From NCBI RefSeq assembly GCF_018141105.1, contig NZ_CP054839.1, forward strand, positions 3,410,001-3,474,000: a stretch of 64,000 nt of DNA. The letters are read 5' to 3'. The notes under the pieces are model-generated. The model saw only the letters and a program-made list of their open reading frames with translations. It made no database searches and had not been told where the DNA came from. This stretch comes from Saccharopolyspora erythraea (lineage in GTDB: Bacteria; Actinomycetota; Actinomycetes; Mycobacteriales; Pseudonocardiaceae). The translations under genes were made by a program, and so were the position numbers. Every line of letters starts with the position of its first letter. The first letter of the stretch is position 1. This document shows, one piece after another, positions 34,038 through 42,615 of the stretch.

Positions 34038-34826
34038 GTGGCGGACAACGAGGAGATCCAGTTCGAGCGCGACGGCCACGTCGCCCGGGTCTGGCTCAAC
34101 CGGCCGTGGAAGAAGAACTGCGTCACCGTGCCGATCCTCGAGCGGCTCGACCAGATCATCACCGAGGTCGACGCCGACCCCGAGTTGCGCGTGCTGGTGC
34201 TGCGCGGTCGTGGCGGGACGTTCTGCTCGGGCTTCGACCTCGACGCGCTGCAGGAGGAGTACATCGGCAGCAGCACGGCGATGGAGGTCGCGGTCATCTC
34301 CGCCAAGATCTGCGACCGGCTGTACTCCATGAACACTCCGTCGGTGGCGGTGCTGGAGGGGCACGTCACCGCGGGCGGCTTCGAGCTGATGATCTCGTGC
34401 GACTTCGCGATCGCGGCCGACGACGCCAAGATCGGCGACTTCCACATCCGCCGCGCGCTGTTCGGCGGCGCGGGCCCGATCTACCGGGTGCCGCGGATGA
34501 TCGGCATTCGCAAGACCAAGGAGCTGATGCTCACCGGCAAGCTGCTCTCCGGCGTCGAGGCCGCCGACTTCAACCTGATCAACTCCTCGGCGCCCGCCGA
34601 GGAACTGGACGCCGCGGTCGAGGAGTTCATCGGCCACCTGACCGACAAGAGCCCGTTCCAGATGCGGATCACCAAGATGACCATCGACCGCAGCCTGGAC
34701 GCCGACGTCCACTCGTTGATGGTCATGGAGCACCTCGCGGTCGGGGTCACGCTGAACTCGCAGGACGCCGCCGAGGGAGTGTCGGCGTTCCTGGAGAAGC
34801 GCGACCCCAAGTGGACGGGTCGCTGA
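34038..34826 (+). CDS. Crotonase-family protein (enoyl-CoA hydratase/isomerase-like)
   Basis: GTG at 34038 with GGAGG 5 bases upstream; 262 residues. The oxyanion motif with the first Glu is GHVTAGGFELMISCDFA. At the second Glu position, where hydratases read FGxPE, this protein reads IGDFHIRRALFGGAG, with His in place of Glu. So it may not be a simple hydratase; isomerase, C-C hydrolase or dehalogenase activities exist in such variants. It opens the long plus-strand operon, and the next gene begins 5 bases after its stop. Confidence 0.82.
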   Translation: MADNEEIQFERDGHVARVWLNRPWKKNCVTVPILERLDQIITEVDADPELRVLVLRGRGGTFCSGFDLDALQEEYIGSSTAMEVAVISAKICDRLYSMNTPSVAVLEGHVTAGGFELMISCDFAIAADDAKIGDFHIRRALFGGAGPIYRVPRMIGIRKTKELMLTGKLLSGVEAADFNLINSSAPAEELDAAVEEFIGHLTDKSPFQMRITKMTIDRSLDADVHSLMVMEHLAVGVTLNSQDAAEGVSAFLEKRDPKWTGR

Positions 34827-34830
34827 GCCG

Positions 34831-35220
34831 ATGTCGGTGCGGCCATCCCAGGAGCTGCGCGGCGCCTCCTGCGCCGCGTGCGCGGTAGTGGTGTACCCGG
34901 CGGTGGACACATGTCCCCGCTGCGGAGAGTCGATGTCCGGGACCGTCCTGTCCACTTCGGGCACCTTGTGGACCTGGACGGTCCAGCGCGTCGCCCCGAA
35001 GTCGCCGCCGTTCGTGGCACCTGAGGGCGGGTTCGAGCCGTTCGCGGTCGGCTACGTGGAGCTGCCGGAGGGCGTGCGCGTCATGGCGGTGCTCGACGTG
35101 CCGGATCTCGCCTCGCTCCGGATCGGGATGCCGTTGCGGATCGGGGTGGCCGACGGTGTACCGCGAGCCAGTGCGGTCGAGCGGACCGCAGGCACCGCCA
35201 GTGGAGGAGATCATGGATGA
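34831..35220 (+). CDS. DUF35 zinc-ribbon/OB-fold protein
   Basis: The 129-residue protein has a zinc ribbon (CAACAVVVYPAVDTCPRCG, two CxxC pairs, residues about 14-32) followed by an OB-fold. DUF35 proteins bind acyl-CoA and form complexes with thiolase-like enzymes. In steroid side-chain breakdown, DUF35 domains pair with Ltp2-type proteins to make aldolases that split off acetyl-, propionyl- or glyoxylyl-CoA units. The thiolase-like gene that follows overlaps it by 8 bases, so the two surely form such a pair. Confidence 0.85.
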   Translation: MSVRPSQELRGASCAACAVVVYPAVDTCPRCGESMSGTVLSTSGTLWTWTVQRVAPKSPPFVAPEGGFEPFAVGYVELPEGVRVMAVLDVPDLASLRIGMPLRIGVADGVPRASAVERTAGTASGGDHG

Positions 35221-36355
35221 GGTGCTGATCGTCGGTGCCGGCATCTCCCGGTTCGGCCGGTCGGACGCCACTGGTCGCAGGCACGCCGTGGACGCGGTGC
35301 GCACTGCCCTGGCCGATGCCGGAGTTCCGTGGTCGCGGGTGGGTGCGGCGTTCGGCGGCAGCGACGCCGCCGGACTGGCCGACACCCTGGTGGCCGAACT
35401 GGGACTGACCGGTGTGCCGTTCGTGAACGTCAAGAACGGTTGCGCCACCGGCGGAAGCGCGCTGGTGTCGGCGGTCAACGCCATCCGTTCCGGGATGACC
35501 GACGTGGCCGTGGTCGTGGGCTTCGACAAGCACCCGAGAGGCGCGTTCGACCCGAGACCGCAGGACTGGGGCCTCGACGAAGCCTACGGGCGCGACGGGC
35601 TGATGGTCACGACCCAGTTCTTCGGCATGAAGATCCAGCGCTACGTGCACGACCACGGCATCACGCCGAGAACCCTGGCGCTGGTGGCGGAGAAGGCCTA
35701 CCGCAACGGCAGCCTCAACCCCGGCGCCTGGCGGCGGACGAAGCTGAGCGCGGACGAGATCCTGGACTCGGGGATGGTCAACGATCCGCTGACCCGCTAC
35801 ATGTTCTGCTCGCCGGGGGAGGGCGCCGCCGCGCTCGTGCTGTGTTCGCCGCGGCTGGCCAGGAGCATCGGTGGCGACCCGGTCACGCTGCGAGCCGCGG
35901 TGGTGCGGTCGAGGCGGTTCGGCTCCTTCGAGGTGTTCAGCCCGTGGATCCCGGCCGGTGCTCTCACCAGCGTCAGCCGGGACGCGGCGACCGCGGCGTT
36001 CGAGGCGGCCGGGATCGGCCCGGACGAGGTCGGCGTCTGCCAGTTGCAGGACACCGAGAGCGGGGCCGAGGTGATGCACATGGCCGAGTGCGGGTTCTGC
36101 GCCGACGGCGAGCAGGAGCAGTGGATCCGGTCGGGCGCCACCGAGATCGGTGGTGCGCTGCCGGTCAACACCGACGGCGGGTGCATCGCCAACGGGGAGC
36201 CCATCGGCGCCTCGGGTCTGCGCCAGGTCCACGAGGTCGTGCAGCAGTTGCGGGGCCGGGCAGGCGACCGCCAGGTGCCCGGGCGGCCGAGCGTCGGGTT
36301 CACCCACGTCTACGGGGCGCCCGGCGTGAGCGCCTGCACGGTCCTGGCCCGTTGA
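35213..36355 (+). CDS. Thiolase-like lipid-transfer protein (probable retro-aldolase with DUF35)
   Basis: 380 residues from an ATG at 35213 with GGAGGAG upstream. VPFVNVKNGCATGGSALVSAVNAIRSG keeps a thiolase-type Cys; the C-terminal part has NTDGGCIANGEPIGASGLRQVHEVVQQLRG and GAPGVSACTVLAR, the SCP-X/Ltp pattern in which the second thiolase Cys and the GHPxGATG His loop are altered. Such proteins do not act as classical thiolases; with a DUF35 partner they cleave beta-hydroxy-acyl-CoA by retro-aldol reaction. Its overlap with the DUF35 gene supports a stable complex. Confidence 0.83.
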   Translation: MDEVLIVGAGISRFGRSDATGRRHAVDAVRTALADAGVPWSRVGAAFGGSDAAGLADTLVAELGLTGVPFVNVKNGCATGGSALVSAVNAIRSGMTDVAVVVGFDKHPRGAFDPRPQDWGLDEAYGRDGLMVTTQFFGMKIQRYVHDHGITPRTLALVAEKAYRNGSLNPGAWRRTKLSADEILDSGMVNDPLTRYMFCSPGEGAAALVLCSPRLARSIGGDPVTLRAAVVRSRRFGSFEVFSPWIPAGALTSVSRDAATAAFEAAGIGPDEVGVCQLQDTESGAEVMHMAECGFCADGEQEQWIRSGATEIGGALPVNTDGGCIANGEPIGASGLRQVHEVVQQLRGRAGDRQVPGRPSVGFTHVYGAPGVSACTVLAR

Positions 36356-36384
36356 CGGGGTGGCACATGGAGGGTGTGGAGAGC

Positions 36385-37584
36385 ATGAACGGCATCCCGG
36401 ATCCGGACGAGTTCCGCGCCGAGGCCCGCGCGTGGCTGGCGACCGTGGCCCGGCCGCGACCGCCGGAGGGCGAGTGGGGCACCGGTGACGACTCCGTGGC
36501 GGTGTTCGAGAACTGGAGCGCCGAGCAGGAGCGGGAGCACACCGAGCGCATCCGCTGCTGGGAGCGGACGAGGTTCGACCACGGTTGGGGAGCGTTGAGC
36601 TGGCCCGAGGAGTTCAACGGGCGCGGGCTGCCCGGGTCCTACGAGCAGCTCTACCTCGCCGAGGAGTCCGGGTTCGAGGTGCCGCGCCGCACCGAGCTCT
36701 TCCCGGTCACCCGGCAGCTCGTCGCCCCCGCCATCGGCATCTGGGGCACGCCGGAGCAGAAGGCCCGGTGGATCCGCCCGATGCTGCGCACGGACGAGCT
36801 GGCCTGCCAGCTGTTCTCCGAGACCGAGGCCGGATCGGACCTGGCCGCGGTGCGGACCCGCGCGGTGCGCGACGGCGACCGGTGGGTGCTCAACGGGCAC
36901 AAGGTGTGGACCTCCGGTGCCGGCGTCGCCACCTGGGGAGTCGCGGTGTGCCGCACTGATGCCGAGGTGCCCAAGCACGCCGGGATCACGGTGTTCCTGG
37001 TGCGCATGGACGCCCCCGGGGTGACGGTGCGACCGATCCGGCAGATGACCGGCGGCAGCAGCTTCAACGAGGTCTACCTCGACGACGTGGTGGTACCCGA
37101 CACCGACCGCCTCGGTGAGGTGGGCCAGGGGTGGCGGGTCACCCTGACCGTGCTGGCGGCCGAGCGGCTGGACTCGGGTTCCCTCGGGCTCGGCAACGCC
37201 GACCGCGCCGTCGAGCTGGCACGCCACCTGCCCCGCCCGCTCACCGGAGCCGAGCGGCACCGGGCCGCGGATCTGTTCGTGCGGACGCTGGTGCAGCGGA
37301 TCATCGGACTGCGGGTGACCGCCGCCCTGGTCGCGGGCCGGGAGCCGGGCGCAGAGGCGTCGGTGGGCAAGCTCTACGCCACCGAGACGATGCGCAGGAC
37401 GAGCGATCTCGCGCTGCAACTCCTCGGTCCGAGCCTGGTCGCCGACACGGGTCAGTGGGGGACCTACGCCTGGACCGAGCACCTGCTCGGCGCACCCGGG
37501 TACAGCATCGCCGGCGGTACCGACGAGATCCAGCGAAACATCCTCGCCGAGCGCGTCCTCGGACTCCCCAAGGAGGCGCGATGA
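36385..37584 (+). CDS. Acyl-CoA dehydrogenase (ACAD-1)
   Basis: The ATG at 36385 has GGAG 5 bases upstream (399 residues); an ATG at 36367 is possible. FAD/substrate motifs are ACQLFSETEAGSDLAAVRTRAVRDGDRWVLNGHKVWTSGA and, at the end, GAPGYSIAGGTDEIQRNILAERVLGLP. The YEGT Glu of medium-chain enzymes is Gly here, so the base must lie elsewhere, as in IVD-type enzymes. It makes the 2,3-double bond in acyl-CoA and passes electrons to ETF. Its stop overlaps the kinase start (ATGA). Confidence 0.88.
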   Translation: MNGIPDPDEFRAEARAWLATVARPRPPEGEWGTGDDSVAVFENWSAEQEREHTERIRCWERTRFDHGWGALSWPEEFNGRGLPGSYEQLYLAEESGFEVPRRTELFPVTRQLVAPAIGIWGTPEQKARWIRPMLRTDELACQLFSETEAGSDLAAVRTRAVRDGDRWVLNGHKVWTSGAGVATWGVAVCRTDAEVPKHAGITVFLVRMDAPGVTVRPIRQMTGGSSFNEVYLDDVVVPDTDRLGEVGQGWRVTLTVLAAERLDSGSLGLGNADRAVELARHLPRPLTGAERHRAADLFVRTLVQRIIGLRVTAALVAGREPGAEASVGKLYATETMRRTSDLALQLLGPSLVADTGQWGTYAWTEHLLGAPGYSIAGGTDEIQRNILAERVLGLPKEAR

Positions 37585-38540
37585 CGGTCGGCGCCGAGGA
37601 AGCGGAACTGGCCGCCCGGGTCCGGGAGGCGTTCGGGCAGCCGGTGGGGGATCTCAAGCCGCTCGCCGGGGGACACTCGGGATTGACCTACCAGGTCACG
37701 GCCGGGCCGAACCGCTACGTCGTCAAAGCGGTCCCGCCCCGCGAGCGGCCGGTCGGCCGCAACGACATGCTCCGCCAGGCTCGGGTGTTGCGCGCGTTGG
37801 ACGGCTCCGCGGTCCCGGTGCCCGCCGTCGTCGCCGTCGACGAGAGGGTTCCGGCCTGGTTCGCCATGGAGTTCGTCGCGGGCGAGGCGATCGAACCGGT
37901 GCTCGACGACGAGCACGTGCCTGCGGACGTGGCACGTATGCGCATGCTCGAGCTGGCCGGGGTGCTGCGGCGACTGCACGGCGTCGATCCGGCCCGCCTC
38001 GGCCCCGATGTGCCGGAACCGCTGAGCGCGGCCGGGGAGGTGGAGCGGTGGAGCCGCACCATGCACGCGGTTCCGCGCGAACTGCGACCCGGGGCCGAGG
38101 AGCTCCTGCGCCGCCTCGGGGAGAACGTGCCGGCGGATCTGCCACCGGTGCTGGTGCACGGAGACTTCCGGCTCGGCAACGTCCTGTGTCGCGGTGAGCG
38201 AGCCGTGGCCGTGCTGGACTGGGAGATCTGGAGCCTGGGCGATCCGCGTACCGACCTCGGCTGGTTCCTGCTCTTCGGCGACCATCGCAACTTTCCCGGT
38301 GTGGGAAGGGAAACCAGGGGGTTGCCCACCGAGCCCGAGCTGCTCGCAGCCTACCTCGACGGGGCACCGGAGCTCCCGGCGATGGACTGGTTCCGGGCGC
38401 TGTGCCGGATGAAGATGGCCGCGATCATGGGCCACAACCTGCGCCGCCACCGGGAAGGCAGGCGCCACGACCCGGATCAGGAGCGCCTGCCGCCCACGAT
38501 CTCGGCGTTGATCCGAACGGCCCGGGACATCCTCGGGTGA
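37581..38540 (+). CDS. APH-type small-molecule kinase, ACAD10/11 kinase-domain or LvaA-like
   Basis: The 319-residue protein has the aminoglycoside-phosphotransferase-like kinase fold: LAGGHSGLTYQV (nucleotide loop, about 28-40), VVKAV lysine, catalytic loop VHGDFRLGN (Asp195, Asn200) and metal motif LDWEIWSLGDPRTDLGW (Asp213). This subgroup is always next to or fused to acyl-CoA dehydrogenases (human ACAD10/11; LvaA in Pseudomonas). Those kinases phosphorylate the 4-hydroxyl of 4-hydroxyacyl-CoA. The gene overlaps ACAD-1 by ATGA and is followed by ACAD-2 with 59 bases between. Antibiotic resistance is not suggested by this context. Confidence 0.85.
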   Translation: MTVGAEEAELAARVREAFGQPVGDLKPLAGGHSGLTYQVTAGPNRYVVKAVPPRERPVGRNDMLRQARVLRALDGSAVPVPAVVAVDERVPAWFAMEFVAGEAIEPVLDDEHVPADVARMRMLELAGVLRRLHGVDPARLGPDVPEPLSAAGEVERWSRTMHAVPRELRPGAEELLRRLGENVPADLPPVLVHGDFRLGNVLCRGERAVAVLDWEIWSLGDPRTDLGWFLLFGDHRNFPGVGRETRGLPTEPELLAAYLDGAPELPAMDWFRALCRMKMAAIMGHNLRRHREGRRHDPDQERLPPTISALIRTARDILG

Positions 38541-38599
38541 GCCGGTCCGCGACACGGCAGCCAGGCAGTGCAAGCAGGCCCGACCGAAACGAGGCGACG

Positions 38600-39817
38600 G
38601 TGGACTTCGAGTTCTCCCCGCGTGCGCAGGATCTCATCGAGCGCATGCGGTCGTTCATGCAGGAGCACGTCTTCCCCGGCGAGGCGGTGTACGACCGGCA
38701 GCTCGCCGAAGCCGCCGATCCGCACGCACTGCCCCCGGTGATGCGGGAGCTGAAGGAGAAAGCCCGTGCGGAAGGGCTCTGGAACCTGTTCCTCACGCAC
38801 GGCGACTGGGGAGCGGGTCTCACCAACCTCGACTACGCGCCGCTGGCCGAGCTCGCAGGCAGGTCCATCATCGGGCCGGAGGTCTTCAACTGCTCGGCAC
38901 CCGACACCGGGAACATGGAGCTGCTGTCCCTGTACGGAACACCGGAACAGCAGGAACGGTGGCTGCGGCCGCTGCTGGACGCCGGGATCCGCTCCTGCTT
39001 CGCGATGACCGAACCGGACGTGGCGAGCTCGGACGCGCGCAACATCCGCACCCGCATCACCCGCGATGGCGACGACTACGTGGTCAACGGCCGCAAGTGG
39101 TACACCTCCGGCATCCTCGACCCGGACTGCAAGCTGATCATCCTGATGGGCGTGACCGATCCCGAGGCACCGGCCTACCGGCAGCAGAGCATGCTCCTCG
39201 TCCCGAGGGACACCCCCGGGGTGACGGTGCTGCGAGACCTCCCGATGTTCGGCTACACGGACCGGCTCGGACACGGCGAAGTGCTCTTCGAGGACGTCCG
39301 CGTGCCCGCGACGAGCATCCTCGGCGGCGAGGGGGAGGGCTTCGCGCTCGCGCAGGGACGGCTTGGGCCCGGCCGGATGCACTACGCGATGCGCGCGGTC
39401 GGTTTCGCCGAACGGGCACTGGAGCTGATGTGCCGGCGCGTGCTGGACCGCGTGGCGTTCGGGAGACCGCTCGCCGACCAGGGCGTCGTGCGCGAATGGA
39501 TCGCGCGCAGCCGGATCGAGGTCGAGCAGCTGCGCCTGCTGGTGCTCAAGTCGGCCTGGCTGATGGACACCGCGGGCAACTCGGCGGCCAGAACGGAGGT
39601 CGCCGCGATCAAGGTCGCCGCCCTGGAAGTCGCCCACGACGTCGTCGACCGCGCGGTGCAGGCGCACGGCGCGGCCGGGGTCAGCGACGACACCGTCCTG
39701 GCGCGGCTGTTCGCGATCAGTCGCGCACTGCGCATCGCCGACGGTCCAGACGAGGTGCACCTGCGCACGGTGGCCAGGCACGAGCTCGACAAGTACCGGA
39801 AGGCGGACACGGCATGA
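38600..39817 (+). CDS. Acyl-CoA dehydrogenase, ACAD10/11-like (ACAD-2)
   Basis: GTG at 38600 (405 residues). SCFAMTEPDVASSDARNIRTRITRDGDDYVVNGRKWYTSG is the FAD/substrate region and the C-terminal block is RIADGPDEVHLRTVARHELDKYR. The DGPDEVH form, with Asp (about residue 381) in the place of the usual Glu base, is that of ACAD10/ACAD11 and LvaC. In those systems the dehydrogenase fold removes phosphate from a 4-phospho-acyl-CoA made by the partner kinase, giving an enoyl-CoA. The kinase gene just upstream fits that scheme. Its stop overlaps the next SDR (ATGA). Confidence 0.88.
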   Translation: MDFEFSPRAQDLIERMRSFMQEHVFPGEAVYDRQLAEAADPHALPPVMRELKEKARAEGLWNLFLTHGDWGAGLTNLDYAPLAELAGRSIIGPEVFNCSAPDTGNMELLSLYGTPEQQERWLRPLLDAGIRSCFAMTEPDVASSDARNIRTRITRDGDDYVVNGRKWYTSGILDPDCKLIILMGVTDPEAPAYRQQSMLLVPRDTPGVTVLRDLPMFGYTDRLGHGEVLFEDVRVPATSILGGEGEGFALAQGRLGPGRMHYAMRAVGFAERALELMCRRVLDRVAFGRPLADQGVVREWIARSRIEVEQLRLLVLKSAWLMDTAGNSAARTEVAAIKVAALEVAHDVVDRAVQAHGAAGVSDDTVLARLFAISRALRIADGPDEVHLRTVARHELDKYRKADTA

Positions 39818-40590
39818 CCGGAGGGGTTCTGGACGGCAGGGTCGCGGTGATCACCGGCGGTTCCCGCGGTATCGGGCTGGCGATCGGACACGCCTACCGG
39901 GCCGCGGGTGCGCACGTGGTGCTCGCCGCGCGCAAGGCCGACGGTCTTGCCGAAGCGCGCAGCGAGCTGCTGGGCGTGGCGGCCGCCGGTGACGTGCACA
40001 CGGTCGTGGCCAACGCGGGCGAACCGGACCAGGCGCAGCGGTGCGCCGACGAGACCATGGAGCGTTTCGGCCGGCTCGACGTCCTGGTCAACAACGCGGC
40101 GACCAACCCGTACAACGGCGACCTGATCGACCTGGACCTGTCGCGGGCCGAGAAGACGGTGCGGGTCAACCAGTACGGGATGATCGCCTGGACGCGCTGC
40201 GCGTGGCACGCGTGGATGGCCGAGCACGGCGGGGCCGTCATCAACATCGCCTCGGTCGGCGGCCTGGTCGTCGACCCGCACATCGGTTACTACAACGCCA
40301 CCAAGGCCGCGATGCTGCACCTCACCCGCCAGCTCGCCTACGAGCTGGGACCGGCCGCCCGCGTCAACGCCATCGCCCCCGGCCTGATCAAGACGGAGCT
40401 GGCCCGTGCGGTGTGGGAGGTGCGCGAGCCGATCCTGACCGAGAAGCTTCCGCTGCGCAGGCTGGGTACGCCTGAAGACGTGGCCGACGCGGCGCTGTTC
40501 CTGGCCTCCGACGCGTCCTCCTGGATGACCGGGCAGACCCTGGTCCTGGACGGCGGCGCGCTGGCCCTGCCGATCGGGGTGGAGGGATGA
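39814..40590 (+). CDS. Short-chain dehydrogenase/reductase
   Basis: A 258-residue SDR with VITGGSRGIGLAIG, NNAATNP, catalytic Ser in NIASVGGLVV and Tyr-Lys in GYYNATKAAM. The cofactor loop VLAARKADGL suggests NADP(H). It overlaps ACAD-2 and the next SDR by 4 bases each. It may oxidise a 3-hydroxyacyl-CoA or reduce a 4-oxo group; a 4-oxo/4-hydroxy step would fit the neighbouring kinase. Confidence 0.86.
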   Translation: MTGGVLDGRVAVITGGSRGIGLAIGHAYRAAGAHVVLAARKADGLAEARSELLGVAAAGDVHTVVANAGEPDQAQRCADETMERFGRLDVLVNNAATNPYNGDLIDLDLSRAEKTVRVNQYGMIAWTRCAWHAWMAEHGGAVINIASVGGLVVDPHIGYYNATKAAMLHLTRQLAYELGPAARVNAIAPGLIKTELARAVWEVREPILTEKLPLRRLGTPEDVADAALFLASDASSWMTGQTLVLDGGALALPIGVEG

Positions 40591-41384
40591 GCCCGACGAC
40601 GGGTGACGGGCTGCCCCCGATCCGCCCGACCGGTGAGCTGTTCACCCTGCGCGGTAAGACGGCGGTCGTGACCGGAGCGTCGTCGGGTCTGGGGGCCCGT
40701 TTCGCCGCCGTGCTCGCGGCTGCCGGTGCCACCGTGTTCGCCGCGGCCCGCAGGCTCGACCGGCTGAGTGCGCTGGCCGCCGGCGATGACCGGATCCGGC
40801 CGGTCTCCTGCGACGTGAGCCGGGAGGACGACCGGGCACGCCTCGTCGACGCCGTGCACGAGGAGACGGGCCGGTTGGACGTGCTGGTGAACAACGCGGG
40901 GATGTCGGGCTCCACCCGGGCGGCCGAGGAGTCGGCGCGGGACTTCACCGACGTGCTCGCGGTCAACCTCGTCGCGCCCTTCCACCTCGCCCGCCTGATG
41001 GCCGAAGCCGGAGCGCCGGCGGCAGGCAAGAGCATCGTGAACGTCTCCTCCATCCTCGGCCTGGTGTCCGCGGCACCGCTCGGCGGAGCGAGCTACGCGG
41101 CGTCCAAGGCCGGTCTGATCGGCCTGACGCGGGAGCTCGCCGGCCAGTGGGGTGGCGCCGGGGTGCGGGTCAACGCGTTGGCGCCCGGATGGTTCCGCTC
41201 GGAGATGACCGAGGCGCTGTTCGCCGACGAGCGTTCGAACCGGTGGGTAACGCGCAACACCATGCTCGGCCGGGGCGGCGACGGTGCTGAGCTCGACGGA
41301 GCACTGCTGTTCCTCGCCTCGGACGCCTCGTCCTACTGCACGGGCCAGGTGCTGGCCGTCGACGGCGGCTGGACGGCCCGATGA
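40587..41384 (+). CDS. Short-chain dehydrogenase/reductase
   Basis: A 265-residue SDR: VTGASSGLGARFA, NNAGMSGST, Ser in NVSSILGLVSAAP, Tyr-Lys in SYAASKAGL, and the usual SYCTGQVLAVDGGWTAR end. Arg in AAARRLDRL suggests NADP(H). It is the second of two adjacent SDRs, joined by ATGA on both sides. Two SDRs side by side suggest separate oxidation or reduction steps, or a heteromer. Confidence 0.86.
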   Translation: MSPTTGDGLPPIRPTGELFTLRGKTAVVTGASSGLGARFAAVLAAAGATVFAAARRLDRLSALAAGDDRIRPVSCDVSREDDRARLVDAVHEETGRLDVLVNNAGMSGSTRAAEESARDFTDVLAVNLVAPFHLARLMAEAGAPAAGKSIVNVSSILGLVSAAPLGGASYAASKAGLIGLTRELAGQWGGAGVRVNALAPGWFRSEMTEALFADERSNRWVTRNTMLGRGGDGAELDGALLFLASDASSYCTGQVLAVDGGWTAR

Positions 41385-42196
41385 GCCGGGTCCAGGTGGA
41401 GGTTCGGGACTCCGTCGCACACGTCGTGATGTGTCGCGGCGAAGCAGGCAACGCGATCGACCTCGCGATGGCGCGGGCGCTGCTGGGCGCGGCGACGACG
41501 TGTTGCGACGCGGATGTCCGCGTGGTGCTGCTGCGGGGCGAGGGTCGCTCCTTCTGCGTCGGTGGGGACCTGCGCGAGTTCGCCGCGATGGAAGGGCAGG
41601 AGCGCCACGATCACCTGATGGCGGTGACCGATGCCCTGCACGAGGCGCTGCTGGTGTTCGCTTCGATGGACGCTCCGGTCATCGCCGCGGTGCACGGAGC
41701 GGTCGCCGGTGCCGGAGTCGGTCTGGCCGCCGCCGCGGACATCCTGCTCGCAGCCGAGGACGCGACGTTCGTGCTCGCCTACACCGGCATCGGCTACTCG
41801 CCGGACGCGGGGGTGACCTGGTCGCTACCACGCCTGGTCGGGCCGAAACGCGCCATGGAGCTGCTGCTGACCAACCCGCGGATCTCGGCAGGCGAGGCGG
41901 CGGCGATGGGACTGGTGACCCGCGTGCTGGATGGTGCGACGCTGGTCGACGACGCGCAGCAGCTCGCCGGTCAGCTCGCGGAGGGTGCCACGAACTCGTT
42001 CGGCGTCACGAAACGGCTGGTCGCCCAGGGGCTTTCGAGCGCGCTCGGCGTCCACCTGGACCGGGAGGCGCGGGCGCTGTCCGCGGCGGCGGTGTCCCCC
42101 GAGGGCGTCGAGGGGGTCGATGCGTTCCTCACCAAGCGCCCACCCCGCTTCCACCGCCAGGGCGCGGACCGACCGCGGCGGGAACCGCAGCGGTGA
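41381..42196 (+). CDS. Crotonase-family enoyl-CoA isomerase, PaaG-like
   Basis: The 271-residue protein lacks both hydratase Glu residues (GAVAGAGVGLAAAAD and FVLAYTGIGYSPDAGVTW) but keeps the Asp of SPDAG, the single acidic residue used by PaaG-type delta3,delta2-enoyl-CoA isomerases. It should shift a double bond in an enoyl-CoA or in a ring. The ATG overlaps the SDR stop. Such a step is useful after elimination of a 4-phospho group. Confidence 0.84.
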   Translation: MSRVQVEVRDSVAHVVMCRGEAGNAIDLAMARALLGAATTCCDADVRVVLLRGEGRSFCVGGDLREFAAMEGQERHDHLMAVTDALHEALLVFASMDAPVIAAVHGAVAGAGVGLAAAADILLAAEDATFVLAYTGIGYSPDAGVTWSLPRLVGPKRAMELLLTNPRISAGEAAAMGLVTRVLDGATLVDDAQQLAGQLAEGATNSFGVTKRLVAQGLSSALGVHLDREARALSAAAVSPEGVEGVDAFLTKRPPRFHRQGADRPRREPQR

Positions 42197-42216
42197 GCGA
42201 TGACAGGAAGGCCGAC

Positions 42217-42615
42217 ATGTCCGAGAGACCAGCACCGTTCCTGACCGCCTGGTTCGAGATCATGGACAGCGACGAACCAGCCAGGATTCTCGACCTGATC
42301 AGCGACGACTTCCAGTTCTCCATCCTGTTCTCCACCGACGACGGCGCGACGGACTTCTCCGGAGGCCGTCCGGCTCTCGAGCACTACCTGGAGCAACGGG
42401 AGCGGGGAGTGCTCACCCACCACCTGGTGGCGGCCAGCTCCACGGGAAGCGACGAACTGTTCCTCGGCGAGGTCCGGCGCGGCGGCGTGCCGGTGGCGAG
42501 CTTCGTCGCCGCAGGCAGGGTCGGGCCCTCCGGACGCCTGGAGCGCTTCCTCGTCGGCCGGTCACCAGGCGTGCGCTTCGAGCCGGGAGAACAGGCGATT
42601 CGGAGCGCACACTAG
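42217..42615 (+). CDS. NTF2/SnoaL-like small protein (NTF2-B)
   Basis: ATG at 42217 with AGGAAGG upstream (132 residues); a GTG at 42193 that overlaps the isomerase stop is possible. The pattern AWFEIMDSDEPARILDLISDDFQFSILFS, ALEHYLEQRERGVLTHHLVAAS and SGRLERFLVGRSPGV parallels NTF2-A at 31098, so these are paralogs. The fold often binds or isomerises cyclic substrates. In the Pseudomonas levulinate operon a small protein (LvaB) assists the kinase LvaA; whether this one plays that role is unknown. Confidence 0.62.
   Translation: MSERPAPFLTAWFEIMDSDEPARILDLISDDFQFSILFSTDDGATDFSGGRPALEHYLEQRERGVLTHHLVAASSTGSDELFLGEVRRGGVPVASFVAAGRVGPSGRLERFLVGRSPGVRFEPGEQAIRSAH

Noticed and set aside
32961-34826. 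621-codon frame leading into the crotonase gene
   Set aside because: The first part is a shadow of MHS-2; the crotonase has its own ribosome binding site and GTG at 34038.
37581-38540. Kinase as an antibiotic resistance gene
   Set aside because: The fold is shared, but the operon and the ACAD neighbours point to acyl-CoA metabolism.
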